DNA of 64,000 nucleotides from Pseudomonas sp. Root71 (GTDB lineage: Bacteria; Pseudomonadota; Gammaproteobacteria; Pseudomonadales; Pseudomonadaceae). The DNA lies in contig NZ_LMHY01000027.1 of NCBI RefSeq assembly GCF_001429045.1, forward strand, positions 372,001-436,000. The letters are read 5' to 3'. Every line of letters starts with the position of its first letter. Position 1 is the stretch's first letter. Positions 17,660 through 27,258 of the stretch are shown here, in pieces. Below the pieces are notes generated by a model, which was given only the letters and a program-made list of their open reading frames with translations, was not told the origin of the DNA and searched no databases. The position numbers and the translations under genes were made by a program.

Positions 17660-20110
17660 TTACTCCAGTGCCTTCCAGATTTCCGTGGCGTACTCGCGAA
17701 TGGTCCGGTCCGAGGAGAACCAGCCCATCCGCGCCGTGCTCAACACGGCTGAACGCCACCACTCCTTCGAATCGTGCCAATGGGCTTCGACGCGCATCTG
17801 GGCGTGCCAGTAGGAATCGAAGTCGGCGCAGACCAGGAAGCGGTCGTAGTCCACCAGCGAATCGATCAACCCGGCATAACGGGACGGATCATCCGGCGAG
17901 AACACCCCGCCACGAATCGCCTGCAGCACATCATTCAGACGATGGGACGCGGCGATATCCGGCACCGCGCTGAACTCATGGTTCTGCTTGCGCGCCTCCA
18001 CCTGCTGCGCGCTGAGGCCGAAGATGAACATGTGCTCGGCGCCAATGCGGTCGCACATTTCCACGTTGGCCCCGTCCAGGGTGCCGATGGTCAGCGCGCC
18101 GTTCAGGCCGAATTTCATGTTGCTGGTGCCTGACGCTTCGAACCCGGCGGTGGAGATCTGCTCGGACAAATCCGCCGCCGGAATGATGCTCTCCGCCAGG
18201 CTGACGTTGTAGTTGGGCAGGAACACCACTTTTAGCAAGCCGCGCACGGTCGGGTCGTTGTTCACCACCCGGGCGATGTCGTTGGTCAGCTTGATGATCA
18301 GTTTGGCCTGGTGATAACTGGCGGCCGCCTTGCCGGCGAAGATCTTCACCCGTGGTACCCAGTCGATTTCAGGTTCCGCGCGAATCGCCTGGTACAACGC
18401 CACGGTGTGCATCAGGTTGAGCAACTGGCGCTTGTATTCGTGAATCCGCTTGACCTGCACGTCGAACATCGCCGCCGGGTTGACCGCCACACCCAACCGC
18501 TCATGAATCAGGTACGCCAGGGCTTTCTTGCTGTGCAGGCGTTGCTCGGCAAACGCCTTGCGGAATGCACTTTTCTCGGCGAACGGTTCGAGGGCGCGCA
18601 AACGCTCTTCCGGGTTATCCAGCACTTCGGGGCCGAGGGTATCGACCAGCATCGAGGTCAGCTCGGGATTGGCCTGATACAGCCAGCGGCGGAAAGTGAT
18701 GCCGTTGGTTTTGTTGTTGATCCGCTCCGGGTAGAGCTTGTGCAGTTCGGAGAACACCGTTTGACGCATCAGTTGCGTGTGCAACCCGGACACACCGTTG
18801 ATGCTGTGGGAGCCGAGAAACGCCAGGTTGCCCATGCGTACCCGGCGACCGTTGTCTTCCTCGATCAGCGATACCGCGCGCAGCACATCGAAATCGTGGA
18901 TGCCTTTGGCCCGCAGGGAATCGATGTGCTGGGCGTTGATCAGGTAAATGATCTGCATGTGCCGCGGCAACATGCGTTCCATCAAACCTACCGGCCAGGT
19001 TTCCAGCGCTTCGGGGAGCAATGTGTGGTTGGTGTAGGACAGCGTATCGACGGTGACCTGCCACGCCGCGTCCCATGCCACGTCATAGACGTCGACCAGT
19101 TGCCGCATCAGCTCAGCCACGGCAATCGAGGGGTGAGTGTCGTTGAGCTGGATCGAAGCGTGATCGCCCAGGGTCAGCACCGAGGTGTGCATGTTGCGAT
19201 GGCGGCGCAGCAAATCCTGCAACGAGGCGGCAACGAAGAAATACTCCTGGCGCAGGCGCAATTCCTGGCCGGCCTCGGTGCTGTCCGCCGGGTACAGCAC
19301 CCGGGAGATGCTTTCGGCCCGGGCCACTTCGGCCACGGCGCCCAGGTGGTCGCCGGCGTTGAAACGCTCCAGATGCAGATCTTCCATGGCCCGGGCGCGC
19401 CACAAACGCAGCGTGTTGACGCTTGCCCCGCGCCAACCGACCACCGGCGTGTCATACGCAATGGCCCGTACGGTTTCCGCCGGGTGCCAGACTTGCCTGG
19501 ACTTGCCGCTGTCATCGGTCACGGTCTCGACACCGCCGCCGAAGCCGATCGGGTAAACCACCTCCGGGCGCTCGAACTCCCAGGGGTTGCCGAAATCCAG
19601 CCAGTGTTCGGTCTGCTCCTGTTGCCAGCCATCAACGATAGCCTGGCGGAACAAGCCGTGTTCGTAACGAATACCGTAGCCATGACCGGCGATGCCGAGG
19701 GTCGACATGCTTTCCAGAAAACACGCTGCCAGACGCCCGAGGCCGCCGTTGCCCAGGGCCGCATCGGGCTCCAGCAAGCGAATGCGCTCAAGGTCGACGC
19801 CGAGTTCGGTCAGGGCTTCGCGGGCCACGTCGAGCAGGCCGAGGTTGCTCAGGCTGTCGAAGAGCAGCCGGCCGATGAGAAACTCCAGGGAGAGGTAATA
19901 AACGCGCTTCTGGCCTTTGCGGTAGATCTGCCGCGTGTGGTCCATCCAGTGCTCGACCATGTGATCCCGCGCGGCCAGTGCAATGGCTTCGAACCAATCG
20001 TGGTCGAAGGCGTGATCCGGGTCTTTACCCACTGCATAAGTGAGTTTGGTCAAGACGGCGTCGCGGAATGCGGCCACCTCTGCTTCGCGAACAAGTGGTT
20101 CTTGAGTCAT
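17660..20110 (-). CDS. glgP: Glycogen/starch/alpha-glucan phosphorylase
   Basis: Cytosolic PLP enzyme (816 aa) releasing glucose 1-phosphate from glycogen or maltodextrin. The PLP-lysine signature EASGTSNMKFGLNGALTIGT lies near residue 655, and the N-terminal DAALGNGGLGRLAACFLESM block near residue 115. The length matches the family. It stands alone here with REP palindromes on its downstream side; other glycogen genes are not in the window. Confidence 0.97.
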   Translation of the reverse strand: MTQEPLVREAEVAAFRDAVLTKLTYAVGKDPDHAFDHDWFEAIALAARDHMVEHWMDHTRQIYRKGQKRVYYLSLEFLIGRLLFDSLSNLGLLDVAREALTELGVDLERIRLLEPDAALGNGGLGRLAACFLESMSTLGIAGHGYGIRYEHGLFRQAIVDGWQQEQTEHWLDFGNPWEFERPEVVYPIGFGGGVETVTDDSGKSRQVWHPAETVRAIAYDTPVVGWRGASVNTLRLWRARAMEDLHLERFNAGDHLGAVAEVARAESISRVLYPADSTEAGQELRLRQEYFFVAASLQDLLRRHRNMHTSVLTLGDHASIQLNDTHPSIAVAELMRQLVDVYDVAWDAAWQVTVDTLSYTNHTLLPEALETWPVGLMERMLPRHMQIIYLINAQHIDSLRAKGIHDFDVLRAVSLIEEDNGRRVRMGNLAFLGSHSINGVSGLHTQLMRQTVFSELHKLYPERINNKTNGITFRRWLYQANPELTSMLVDTLGPEVLDNPEERLRALEPFAEKSAFRKAFAEQRLHSKKALAYLIHERLGVAVNPAAMFDVQVKRIHEYKRQLLNLMHTVALYQAIRAEPEIDWVPRVKIFAGKAAASYHQAKLIIKLTNDIARVVNNDPTVRGLLKVVFLPNYNVSLAESIIPAADLSEQISTAGFEASGTSNMKFGLNGALTIGTLDGANVEMCDRIGAEHMFIFGLSAQQVEARKQNHEFSAVPDIAASHRLNDVLQAIRGGVFSPDDPSRYAGLIDSLVDYDRFLVCADFDSYWHAQMRVEAHWHDSKEWWRSAVLSTARMGWFSSDRTIREYATEIWKALE

Positions 20111-20366
20111 CGATAGGACCTCGAGCGAGCTTGGAGTTGTCTGAGCCTAGTCGGTCTGACAGGCGGTAGAGGCTCTGGTTCGGCAGTTTTTCCTTTGAAT
20201 GCGAGCTGGATCGACATTGCGTTGTCTTGTGCCTGAATCAATGCAGGGCTCGTGCCTATTTTCCGGTTGTTTGCGCCGTCCGTGAAAAAAACTGGCGAAA
20301 GGTTGTTCAAAAATCCACCAGTCCCGGTATGATCGCGCGCCCTGATGCACACGCTGGTAACAACCG

Positions 20367-20807
20367 ATGATGAAGCCGAACCTGATCGCCGCCGCGGAGA
20401 TCGACCGACTCGATACCTGGGCCAAGTACTCCGCCCCGATGTGCGGCTCGTGCATGTCCAGCTGCTGCACCCTGCCGGTCGAGGTCAAGATCAAGGATCT
20501 GGTCCGTATCGGCGTAGTCGATGAATTCGAGCTGGGTGACCCGCCGAAGAACATCGCCAAACGCCTGCAAAAGGAAGGTTTGGTCGAGCGTTTCAACCAG
20601 AAGTCAGGAATCTTCACCCTCCAGCGCATGAGCAACAACGATTGCTACTACCTGGATCGTAAGAGCCGTCTGTGCACTATTTATGAAAAGCGCCCGGATA
20701 CTTGCCGCAATCACCCGAAAATCGGCCCGCGGCCGGGGTATTGTGCGTACAAGCCCAAGGAAGTGGAGCGCGAGAGCAGCAGCCGCCGGACTTTGGAAAA
20801 GTTTTAA
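20367..20807 (+). CDS. YkgJ family cysteine-cluster protein
   Basis: 146-aa cytosolic protein with eight or more cysteines. CGSCMSSCCTLP (about residue 26) followed by CYYLDRKSRLCTIYEKRPDTC (split by spacing around residues 93-113) is the CxxxCxxCC-type metal-binding pattern of the YkgJ family. The ligand is probably zinc or an Fe-S cluster. It is divergent from glgP and convergent with typA. Biological role unknown. Confidence 0.85.
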   Translation: MMKPNLIAAAEIDRLDTWAKYSAPMCGSCMSSCCTLPVEVKIKDLVRIGVVDEFELGDPPKNIAKRLQKEGLVERFNQKSGIFTLQRMSNNDCYYLDRKSRLCTIYEKRPDTCRNHPKIGPRPGYCAYKPKEVERESSSRRTLEKF

Positions 20808-20812
20808 GCCTG

Positions 20813-20896
20813 AAAAGATCGCAGCCTTCGGCAGCTCCTACAGAAATGCGCACGACTGTGCTTTTGTAGGAGCTGCCGAAGGCTGCGATCTTTTTT
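20813..20896. repeat. REPIN-type palindrome (family A)
   Basis: Inverted copies of the TGTAGGAGCTGCCGAAGGCT unit, beginning 6 bp after the stop of the cysteine-cluster gene. It ends in GATCTTTTTT, so it could act as that gene's terminator. Confidence 0.85.
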
Positions 20897-20912
20897 ATGG
20901 CTTCAGACAAAC

Positions 20913-20947
20913 AAAAACGCCCCCGGCCTTTCGACCGGGGGCGTTTT
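20913..20947 (-). terminator. Rho-independent terminator of typA (may be bidirectional)
   Basis: The strong GC hairpin AACGCCCCCGG / CCGGGGGCGTT has a short loop and is flanked by A-run and T-run. It lies 20 bp past the typA stop. Confidence 0.85.
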
Positions 20948-20966
20948 CGTTAAGCCGGGCTAAATC

Positions 20967-22787
20967 TTATGCCTTGGCTTTCTTGGCAGCGCGGGTACGC
21001 TCGCTTTCGTCCAGGATCTTCTTGCGAAGACGGATGGACTTAGGAGTCACTTCACACAGCTCGTCGTCCTGGATGAATTCCAGAGCCTGTTCCAGGGTGA
21101 AGCGAACAGGTGGAACCAGGGCGATGGTTTCGTCTTTACCCGAAGCACGCATGTTGTCGAGCTTCTTGCCCTTGGTAGGGTTGACGCCCAGGTCGTTGTC
21201 ACGGCTGTTCAGACCAACGATCTGACCGTTGTAGATTTCCTGACCGTGTTCTACGAACAGCTTGCCACGCGCCTGCAGGGTTTCCAGGGAGTAGGTCAGT
21301 GCCTTGCCGGTTTCAACCGAAACCAGAACGCCGTTCTGACGGCCGGACATGTCGCCGGACTTCATCACGTCGTAACGGTCGAAGATCGAGGTCAGGATGC
21401 CAGCACCGTTGGTCAGGGTCAGGAACTGGTTACGGAAACCGATCAGACCACGAGCAGGGATGTTGTATTCCAGACGTACACGACCCTTGCCATCCGGCAC
21501 CATGTTGGTCAGGTCGCCCTTACGCAGGCCCATCTCTTCCATCACCTTGCCCTGGGATTCTTCCGGCAGGTCGATGGTGACGTTTTCGAACGGTTCGTGC
21601 TTCACGCCGTCAACCAGACGGATGATCACTTCCGGACGGCCTACAGCCATTTCGAAGCCTTCGCGACGCATGGTTTCGATCAGTACCGAGAGGTGCAGTT
21701 CGCCACGGCCGGAAACCTTGAACTTGTCAGCCGAGTCGCCTTCTTCAACGCGCAGTGCAACGTTGTACAGCAGCTCTTTGTCCAGACGTTCCTTGATGTT
21801 ACGGGAAGTCACGAACTTGCCTTCTTTACCGCAGAATGGCGAATCGTTTACCTGGAAGGTCATGGAAACGGTTGGCTCGTCGACGGTCAACGGCTTCATC
21901 GCTTCAACGGTGTCCGGGTGGCACAGGGTGTCGGAGATGAACAGCGAGTCCATACCGCTGATGCATACGATGTCGCCTGCAGCAGCTTCTTCAACGTCCA
22001 CACGGTGCAGACCGTGGTGACCCATCAGCTTCAGGATACGACCGTTACGCTTCTTGCCGTCGGCGCCGATAGCGACAACCGGGGTGTTCGGCTTGACGCG
22101 ACCACGAGCGATACGGCCAACACCGATAACACCCAGGAAGCTGTTGTAGTCCAGTGCGGAGATCTGCATCTGGAACGGACCTTCACGGTCAACAGCCGGC
22201 GCCGGTACGTTGTCGACGATCGACTGGTACAGCGGGGTCATGTCTTCAGCCATTTCGGTGTGGTCCAGACCGGCAATACCGTTCAGGGCCGAGGCGTAGA
22301 CGACTTTGAAGTCCAGCTGTTCTTCGGTGGCACCCAGGTTGTCGAACAGGTCGAAGATCTGGTCCAGAACCCAGTCCGGACGCGCGCCTGGACGGTCAAC
22401 CTTGTTGATGCACACGATCGGACGCAGGCCGGCTTCGAAAGCCTTCTTGGTCACGAAACGGGTTTGCGGCATAGGGCCGTCTTGAGCGTCAACCAGCAGC
22501 AGAACGGAGTCGACCATCGACATTACGCGCTCAACTTCGCCGCCGAAGTCGGCGTGGCCCGGGGTGTCCACGATGTTGATGTGGTAGCCGTTCCAGTTGA
22601 TGGCGGTGTTTTTCGCCAGGATGGTAATACCGCGCTCTTTTTCCTGGTCGTTGGAGTCCATCACGCGCTCGTCGTTGAGCTCGTTGCGCTCCAGGGTGCC
22701 GGATTGACGCAGGAGTTTGTCTACCAGGGTGGTCTTACCATGGTCAACGTGGGCAATGATGGCGATGTTGCGTAGATTTTCGATCAC
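20967..22787 (-). CDS. typA: Ribosome-associated GTPase TypA/BipA
   Basis: Translational GTPase of 606 aa that acts on the ribosome in subunit assembly and stress adaptation. Motifs are G1 AHVDHGKTT (residue 11), G3 DTPGHADFGGEV (about 74) and G4 NKVD (about 128), followed by EF-G-like domains and the BipA-specific C-terminal domain ending in a Lys/Ala-rich tail. It is a single gene with a strong terminator. The 139-bp gap to thiI holds no gene. Confidence 0.97.
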   Translation of the reverse strand: MIENLRNIAIIAHVDHGKTTLVDKLLRQSGTLERNELNDERVMDSNDQEKERGITILAKNTAINWNGYHINIVDTPGHADFGGEVERVMSMVDSVLLLVDAQDGPMPQTRFVTKKAFEAGLRPIVCINKVDRPGARPDWVLDQIFDLFDNLGATEEQLDFKVVYASALNGIAGLDHTEMAEDMTPLYQSIVDNVPAPAVDREGPFQMQISALDYNSFLGVIGVGRIARGRVKPNTPVVAIGADGKKRNGRILKLMGHHGLHRVDVEEAAAGDIVCISGMDSLFISDTLCHPDTVEAMKPLTVDEPTVSMTFQVNDSPFCGKEGKFVTSRNIKERLDKELLYNVALRVEEGDSADKFKVSGRGELHLSVLIETMRREGFEMAVGRPEVIIRLVDGVKHEPFENVTIDLPEESQGKVMEEMGLRKGDLTNMVPDGKGRVRLEYNIPARGLIGFRNQFLTLTNGAGILTSIFDRYDVMKSGDMSGRQNGVLVSVETGKALTYSLETLQARGKLFVEHGQEIYNGQIVGLNSRDNDLGVNPTKGKKLDNMRASGKDETIALVPPVRFTLEQALEFIQDDELCEVTPKSIRLRKKILDESERTRAAKKAKA

Positions 22788-22926
22788 TTGTGTATCTCGA
22801 TCAGAGGATTCGGTGTGCTGACAAGTCTTGGCAGCGATTAACAGTAGCGTCCGTGAAAGCCGTTACAGCTTGACGGTGGCATCGGGGGGCCGGTGACGCA
22901 GGCCACAGGCAAACAGCCCCGGGCAC

Positions 22927-24381
22927 TTAGCTCGGTCGATAAACGCGCACATTGGCATGCCCCTCACTGAGCAAATGGTGGGCATGCAGGCGACTCATCA
23001 CGCCTTTGTCGCAATACAGCAGGTACTGGCGAGTAGGGTCCAGTTCCTTGAAACGAGCGTTAACTGCATAAAACGGCATCGTTTGTACCTCGATGCCAGC
23101 GAGGTCCAGCGGGTCGTCTTCAGCGGCATCCGGGTGACGGATGTCGATGACGATCTGACCGGCCAGCGCTTCGCTGACTTCTTCAATCTGCAAATCCTGG
23201 CCCAGTTCATCGATCACGCGATCGATCGGCACCAGCTTGGCGTTTTCGAGCGCACGCTCGAGTACCGCCATATCGAATTCTTTCTCTTCATGCTCGACGC
23301 GATGGCGCTTGGCCGCGGTCTTCGGATTGACCGAGATGACGCCGCAGTATTCCGGCATGTGCCGGGCGAAATCGGCGGTGCCGATTTCGTTGGCCGTGTC
23401 GATAATGTCCTGCTTGTGCGCGACGATCAGTGGGCGCAGGACCAGTTTGTCGGTCACGCAGTCGATCACTGACAGGTTCGGCAACGTCTGGCTCGACACC
23501 TGGGAGATCGCCTCACCGGTGACCAGTGCGTCGATGTGCAGTCGATCGGCAATTTGGGACGAAGCGCGCAACATCATACGCTTCAATACTACGCCCATAT
23601 GACTGTTATCGACTTTGCCGAGAATTTCGCCCAGCACTTCTTCGAACGGCACACTGACAAATAGCACGCGTTGGGAGCTGCCGTACTTCTTCCAGATGAA
23701 ATGCGCGACTTCCATGACGCCCAGTTCGTGGGCACGTCCGCCCAGATTGAAGAAGCAGAAATGCGCCATCAGGCCGCGGCGCATGATCTGGTAGGCCGCC
23801 ACGGTGGAGTCGAAGCCACCGGACATCAGCACCAGGGTCTGCTCCAGCGCGCCCAGCGGATATCCGCCGATGCCGTTGTGCTGGCTGTGGATCACGAACA
23901 ACCGTTGGTCGCGAACTTCGATCCGGACTTCGATTTCCGGCTTTTTCAGGTCGATCCCGGCGGCCCCACACTGACGGCGCAACTGGCTGCCGACATATTT
24001 TTCGATATCGATCGAGCTGAACGGGTGCTTGCCGGCGCGCTTGCAGCGTACCGAGAAGATCTTGCCGGCCAGTGCATCACCGTAGTGCTGCTTGCACTTT
24101 TCAACGATGTCGTCGAAATCGCCCAGCGGGTACTCATCGATTTGCAGGAAATGCGCGATGCCCGGCATGCAGCTCAGGCGTTCGCCCATCTCCTTCAAGG
24201 CCTTTGGGTCGCTGACTCGGGTTTCCAGCTCGAGGTTGTCCCACACGCCGTTCACCACCACGGCCGGGTCCAGATCGCGGAGCACGGCACGGATGTTCTT
24301 GGCCAATTGACGGATGAAACGCATCCGTACCGGGCGGCTCTTGATGGTGATCTCGGGGAAGACTTTTACGATTAATTTCAT
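22927..24381 (-). CDS. thiI: tRNA 4-thiouridine synthase / thiamine sulfurtransferase ThiI
   Basis: 484-aa cytosolic enzyme that makes s4U8 in tRNA and supplies sulfur for the thiamine thiazole. Order: N-terminal ferredoxin-like and THUMP domains (about 1-165), PP-loop ATPase with SGGFDSTVAAYQ (about 184), and a C-terminal rhodanese domain whose catalytic loop reads CDKGVMSR (about 457). The start is MKLIVKVFPEITIKSRPVRM, as in other ThiI proteins; the upstream in-frame extension falls in the glnA control region. It is divergent from glnA. Confidence 0.96.
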   Translation of the reverse strand: MKLIVKVFPEITIKSRPVRMRFIRQLAKNIRAVLRDLDPAVVVNGVWDNLELETRVSDPKALKEMGERLSCMPGIAHFLQIDEYPLGDFDDIVEKCKQHYGDALAGKIFSVRCKRAGKHPFSSIDIEKYVGSQLRRQCGAAGIDLKKPEIEVRIEVRDQRLFVIHSQHNGIGGYPLGALEQTLVLMSGGFDSTVAAYQIMRRGLMAHFCFFNLGGRAHELGVMEVAHFIWKKYGSSQRVLFVSVPFEEVLGEILGKVDNSHMGVVLKRMMLRASSQIADRLHIDALVTGEAISQVSSQTLPNLSVIDCVTDKLVLRPLIVAHKQDIIDTANEIGTADFARHMPEYCGVISVNPKTAAKRHRVEHEEKEFDMAVLERALENAKLVPIDRVIDELGQDLQIEEVSEALAGQIVIDIRHPDAAEDDPLDLAGIEVQTMPFYAVNARFKELDPTRQYLLYCDKGVMSRLHAHHLLSEGHANVRVYRPS

Positions 24382-24478
24382 GGAAACAGCGCGCGCATGG
24401 CCTGCCGAAAAAGGGGGGCGCGGATTATAGCGGAAATTGCTCAAGGTTTAACCAGTTAATGTGCAGAAGGTTTCGCGC

Positions 24479-24493
24479 GCACCAAAACAGGTC
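24479..24493. promoter_or_regulatory. Possible NtrC enhancer half-site upstream of glnA
   Basis: GCACCAAAACAGGTC matches the left half of the NtrC dyad (GCACCAAAAtGGTGC) but not the right half. It lies about 105 bp upstream of the glnA sigma-54 promoter, a usual enhancer distance. It is weak on its own. Confidence 0.35.
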
Positions 24494-24597
24494 ATTTGTA
24501 GGAAGCGGCGCCACATTACAGGGCGAGATTTTCTGCTTTAAAGCGCAATATGCCCCCGCAAGCGTGTTTTTGGGGCAAAAAACCCATGCTGGGGCAC

Positions 24598-24613
24598 TGG
24601 CATGCAATTTGCT
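24598..24613 (+). promoter_or_regulatory. Sigma-54 promoter of glnA
   Basis: TGGCATGCAATTTGCT fits the -24/-12 consensus TGGCACG-N4-TTGCW with correct spacing of the GG and GC. It lies about 97 bp before the glnA start, within the 328-bp thiI-glnA gap. It implies NtrC-activated expression under nitrogen limitation. Confidence 0.85.
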
Positions 24614-24709
24614 CCCTTGTGAGGCAGGTTGCCTTGGCAGAGTATTCGCGCCGGCATCACCCACATTTAAGGGCATCCACTACTAGCCCGAAGCCACCCG
24701 GAGGACACT

Positions 24710-26116
24710 ATGTCGAAGTCGGTTCAACTCATCAAAGATCATGACGTCAAGTGGATTGATCTGCGCTTCACGGACACCAAAGGCACTCAGCACCACGTGA
24801 CCATGCCGGCTCGCGATGCGCTGGATGACGACTTCTTCGAAGTCGGCAAAATGTTCGACGGTTCCTCCATCGCTGGCTGGAAAGGCATCGAAGCCTCCGA
24901 CATGATCCTGATGCCGGACGACTCCACCGCCGTCCTGGATCCGTTCACCGAAGAACCGACCCTGATCCTGGTCTGCGACATCATCGAACCTTCGAGCATG
25001 CAAGGCTACGACCGCGACCCACGTGCGATCGCCAAGCGCGCCGAAGAGCACCTGAAAGCCACCGCTATCGGTGACACCGTATACGCAGGTCCAGAGCCAG
25101 AGTTCTTCATCTTCGACCAGGTGAAGTTCAAGTCCGACATTTCCGGCTCCATGTTCAAGATCTACTCCGAACAAGGTTCGTGGATGTCCGACCAGGACAT
25201 CGAAGGCGGCAACAAAGGCCACCGTCCAGGCGTCAAAGGCGGCTACTTCCCGGTTCCGCCGTTCGACCATGACCACGAAATCCGTACCTCCATGTGCAAC
25301 GCACTGGAAGAAATGGGCCTGACCGTCGAAGTTCACCACCACGAAGTGGCGACTGCCGGACAGAACGAAATCGGCGTCAAGTTCAACACCCTGGTGAAGA
25401 AAGCCGACGAAACCCAAACCCTGAAGTACGTCGTGCACAACGTTGCCGATGCCTACGGCCGTACCGCGACCTTCATGCCTAAGCCTCTGTACGGCGACAA
25501 CGGCTCGGGTATGCACGTACACATGTCCATCTGGAAAGATGGCAAGAACACCTTCGCAGGCGAAGGCTATGCCGGCCTGTCCGACACCGCCCTGTACTTC
25601 ATCGGCGGCATCATCAAGCACGGTAAGGCCCTGAACGGCTTCACCAACCCGGCAACCAACTCCTACAAGCGTCTGGTTCCAGGCTTCGAAGCTCCAGTGA
25701 TGCTGGCCTACTCGGCTCGCAACCGCTCCGCTTCGATCCGTATTCCTTACGTGTCGAGCCCGAAAGCCCGCCGTATCGAAGCACGCTTCCCGGATCCGGC
25801 TGCCAACCCGTACCTGTGCTTCGCCGCACTGCTGATGGCTGGCCTGGACGGCATCCAGAACAAGATCCACCCTGGCGACGCTGCTGACAAAAACCTGTAT
25901 GACCTGCCGCCTGAAGAGGCCAAAGAGATCCCACAAGTTTGCGGCAGCCTGAAAGAAGCCCTGGAAGAGCTGGACAAAGGTCGTGCGTTCCTGACCAAAG
26001 GCGGCGTTTTCAGCGACGACTTCATCGACGCTTACATCGCCCTGAAAAGCGAAGAAGAAATCAAGGTACGTACCTTCGTACACCCACTGGAATACGAGCT
26101 GTACTACAGCTGCTGA
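24710..26116 (+). CDS. glnA: Glutamine synthetase type I
   Basis: Central ammonia-assimilation enzyme making glutamine from glutamate, ATP and NH3; 468 aa, dodecameric and cytosolic. Key blocks are FDGSSIAGWKGI (about residue 50), the Glu/His metal ligands in GPEPEFFIFD and NGSGMHVHMS, and the adenylylation tyrosine in NLYDLPPEE (about Tyr397), so activity is expected to be controlled by GlnE. The sigma-54 promoter upstream and the ntrBC genes 2 kb downstream fit nitrogen control. A clear terminator follows. Confidence 0.98.
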   Translation: MSKSVQLIKDHDVKWIDLRFTDTKGTQHHVTMPARDALDDDFFEVGKMFDGSSIAGWKGIEASDMILMPDDSTAVLDPFTEEPTLILVCDIIEPSSMQGYDRDPRAIAKRAEEHLKATAIGDTVYAGPEPEFFIFDQVKFKSDISGSMFKIYSEQGSWMSDQDIEGGNKGHRPGVKGGYFPVPPFDHDHEIRTSMCNALEEMGLTVEVHHHEVATAGQNEIGVKFNTLVKKADETQTLKYVVHNVADAYGRTATFMPKPLYGDNGSGMHVHMSIWKDGKNTFAGEGYAGLSDTALYFIGGIIKHGKALNGFTNPATNSYKRLVPGFEAPVMLAYSARNRSASIRIPYVSSPKARRIEARFPDPAANPYLCFAALLMAGLDGIQNKIHPGDAADKNLYDLPPEEAKEIPQVCGSLKEALEELDKGRAFLTKGGVFSDDFIDAYIALKSEEEIKVRTFVHPLEYELYYSC

Positions 26117-26144
26117 TCCGGTAGCGTCGCAACACGCGGCGTGA

Positions 26145-26176
26145 CAAAAAGAGGCCTCCTTCGGGAGGCCTTTTTT
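26145..26176 (+). terminator. Rho-independent terminator of glnA
   Basis: Hairpin AGGCCTCC-TTCG-GGAGGCCT followed by a T-run, 29 bp after the glnA stop. Confidence 0.9.
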
Positions 26177-26291
26177 GTGGGCAACTTCCGACAATGAAAC
26201 CCGACATCTCCTCGGGCACACACGGCATCGTCCGGCATCAACCAACTTGAATGACTCGTAGCCTGCTCACTACCTGCAATCAACGGATGGA

Positions 26292-26717
26292 ATGATGAAA
26301 ACCTTCCCACTCAAGACGCTACTGGCCGCTCTCACCACCTTCGCCCTCCTGGGCTGCAACACAATCCCCCAGCCGACAGAAATCAAACGGGAAATCCTGC
26401 TGCAAAGCAGCAAGTCGTGGGATAACACACCTTACATTCGCTACCCGGACGCCGCGCCCGAACTGACCGTGCTCAAACTCACGATCCCTGCCAATAGCAA
26501 ACTCCCCTGGCACACTCATCCGATTCCCAACGCGGCTTACATCCTCTCTGGCGAGCTGATAGTCGAAGACAGGAACAGCGGCCAGACCCGGCGTATCAAA
26601 CCAGGCGAAGCGCTGGCCGAAATGGTCAACATCACCCATCGCGGCGTCACCGGCGATGAACCGGTAGAACTTGTTGTGTTCTATGCTGGCAGCGAAGGCA
26701 TTCCATTGGCGGAGTAG
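26292..26717 (+). CDS. Cupin-domain lipoprotein
   Basis: 141 aa. A lipoprotein signal peptide with lipobox LLGC (Cys22) is followed by a single cupin barrel. The metal-binding histidines are in WHTHPIPNAAYILSGEL (about residue 74) and in the second motif around NITHRGVTGDEP. It is probably an envelope protein with an unknown small-molecule ligand. The following DUF4124 gene starts 25 bp later, so they may be co-transcribed. Confidence 0.8.
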   Translation: MMKTFPLKTLLAALTTFALLGCNTIPQPTEIKREILLQSSKSWDNTPYIRYPDAAPELTVLKLTIPANSKLPWHTHPIPNAAYILSGELIVEDRNSGQTRRIKPGEALAEMVNITHRGVTGDEPVELVVFYAGSEGIPLAE

Positions 26718-26742
26718 TCCTTGCTTCACACAGGAAGTCCGA

Positions 26743-27258
26743 ATGCGGCCACTTTTACTCCTTCTACTGCTGTCCTTCATTTTTCCTGTGATGGCCCAAA
26801 TCTACAGATACACCGATGCTGCCGGTAATACCGCCTACAGCAATCAACCGCCCGATGGCGTTGAAGCCCGGGCGGTGGATCTGCCACCACTCAACAGCAT
26901 CGAACGCCAACCACCCGGCGATCTTGCGCAACCTCAGGCAGGCAATATCCCCGAGCCAATCCACGGCGCCTACGAAAAACTGGAACTCACCGGCCTGCCC
27001 ACCACAGAAGCGTTACGCGCCAACAATGGCACCTTCACGATAAACGTACTGATCAAACCGCACCTGCAACGCCCTCACCTGTTGCGCCTGCTGCTGGACG
27101 GTCAACCCTACGGCGAGCCAGGCAATGTACCGACCCTGCAACTGGTGAACATCGATCGCGGCGAACACCGTCTCGCCGTGCAAGTGATCGATGGCGAAAA
27201 TGTTGTGCAGCAGAGCCCGGCGGTGACATTCACCGTACAGCGGGTGCACAAGCCTTGA
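26743..27258 (+). CDS. DUF4124 domain-containing exported protein
   Basis: 171 aa. The chosen ATG is preceded by AGGAAG and opens a signal peptide (MRPLLLLLLLSFIFPVMA). The DUF4124 domain follows directly (IYRYTDAAGNTAYSNQPP), then a beta-sandwich-like C-terminal half. It is paralogous to the next gene. The pair lies between glnA and ntrB. Role unknown, probably periplasmic. Confidence 0.85.
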   Translation: MRPLLLLLLLSFIFPVMAQIYRYTDAAGNTAYSNQPPDGVEARAVDLPPLNSIERQPPGDLAQPQAGNIPEPIHGAYEKLELTGLPTTEALRANNGTFTINVLIKPHLQRPHLLRLLLDGQPYGEPGNVPTLQLVNIDRGEHRLAVQVIDGENVVQQSPAVTFTVQRVHKP

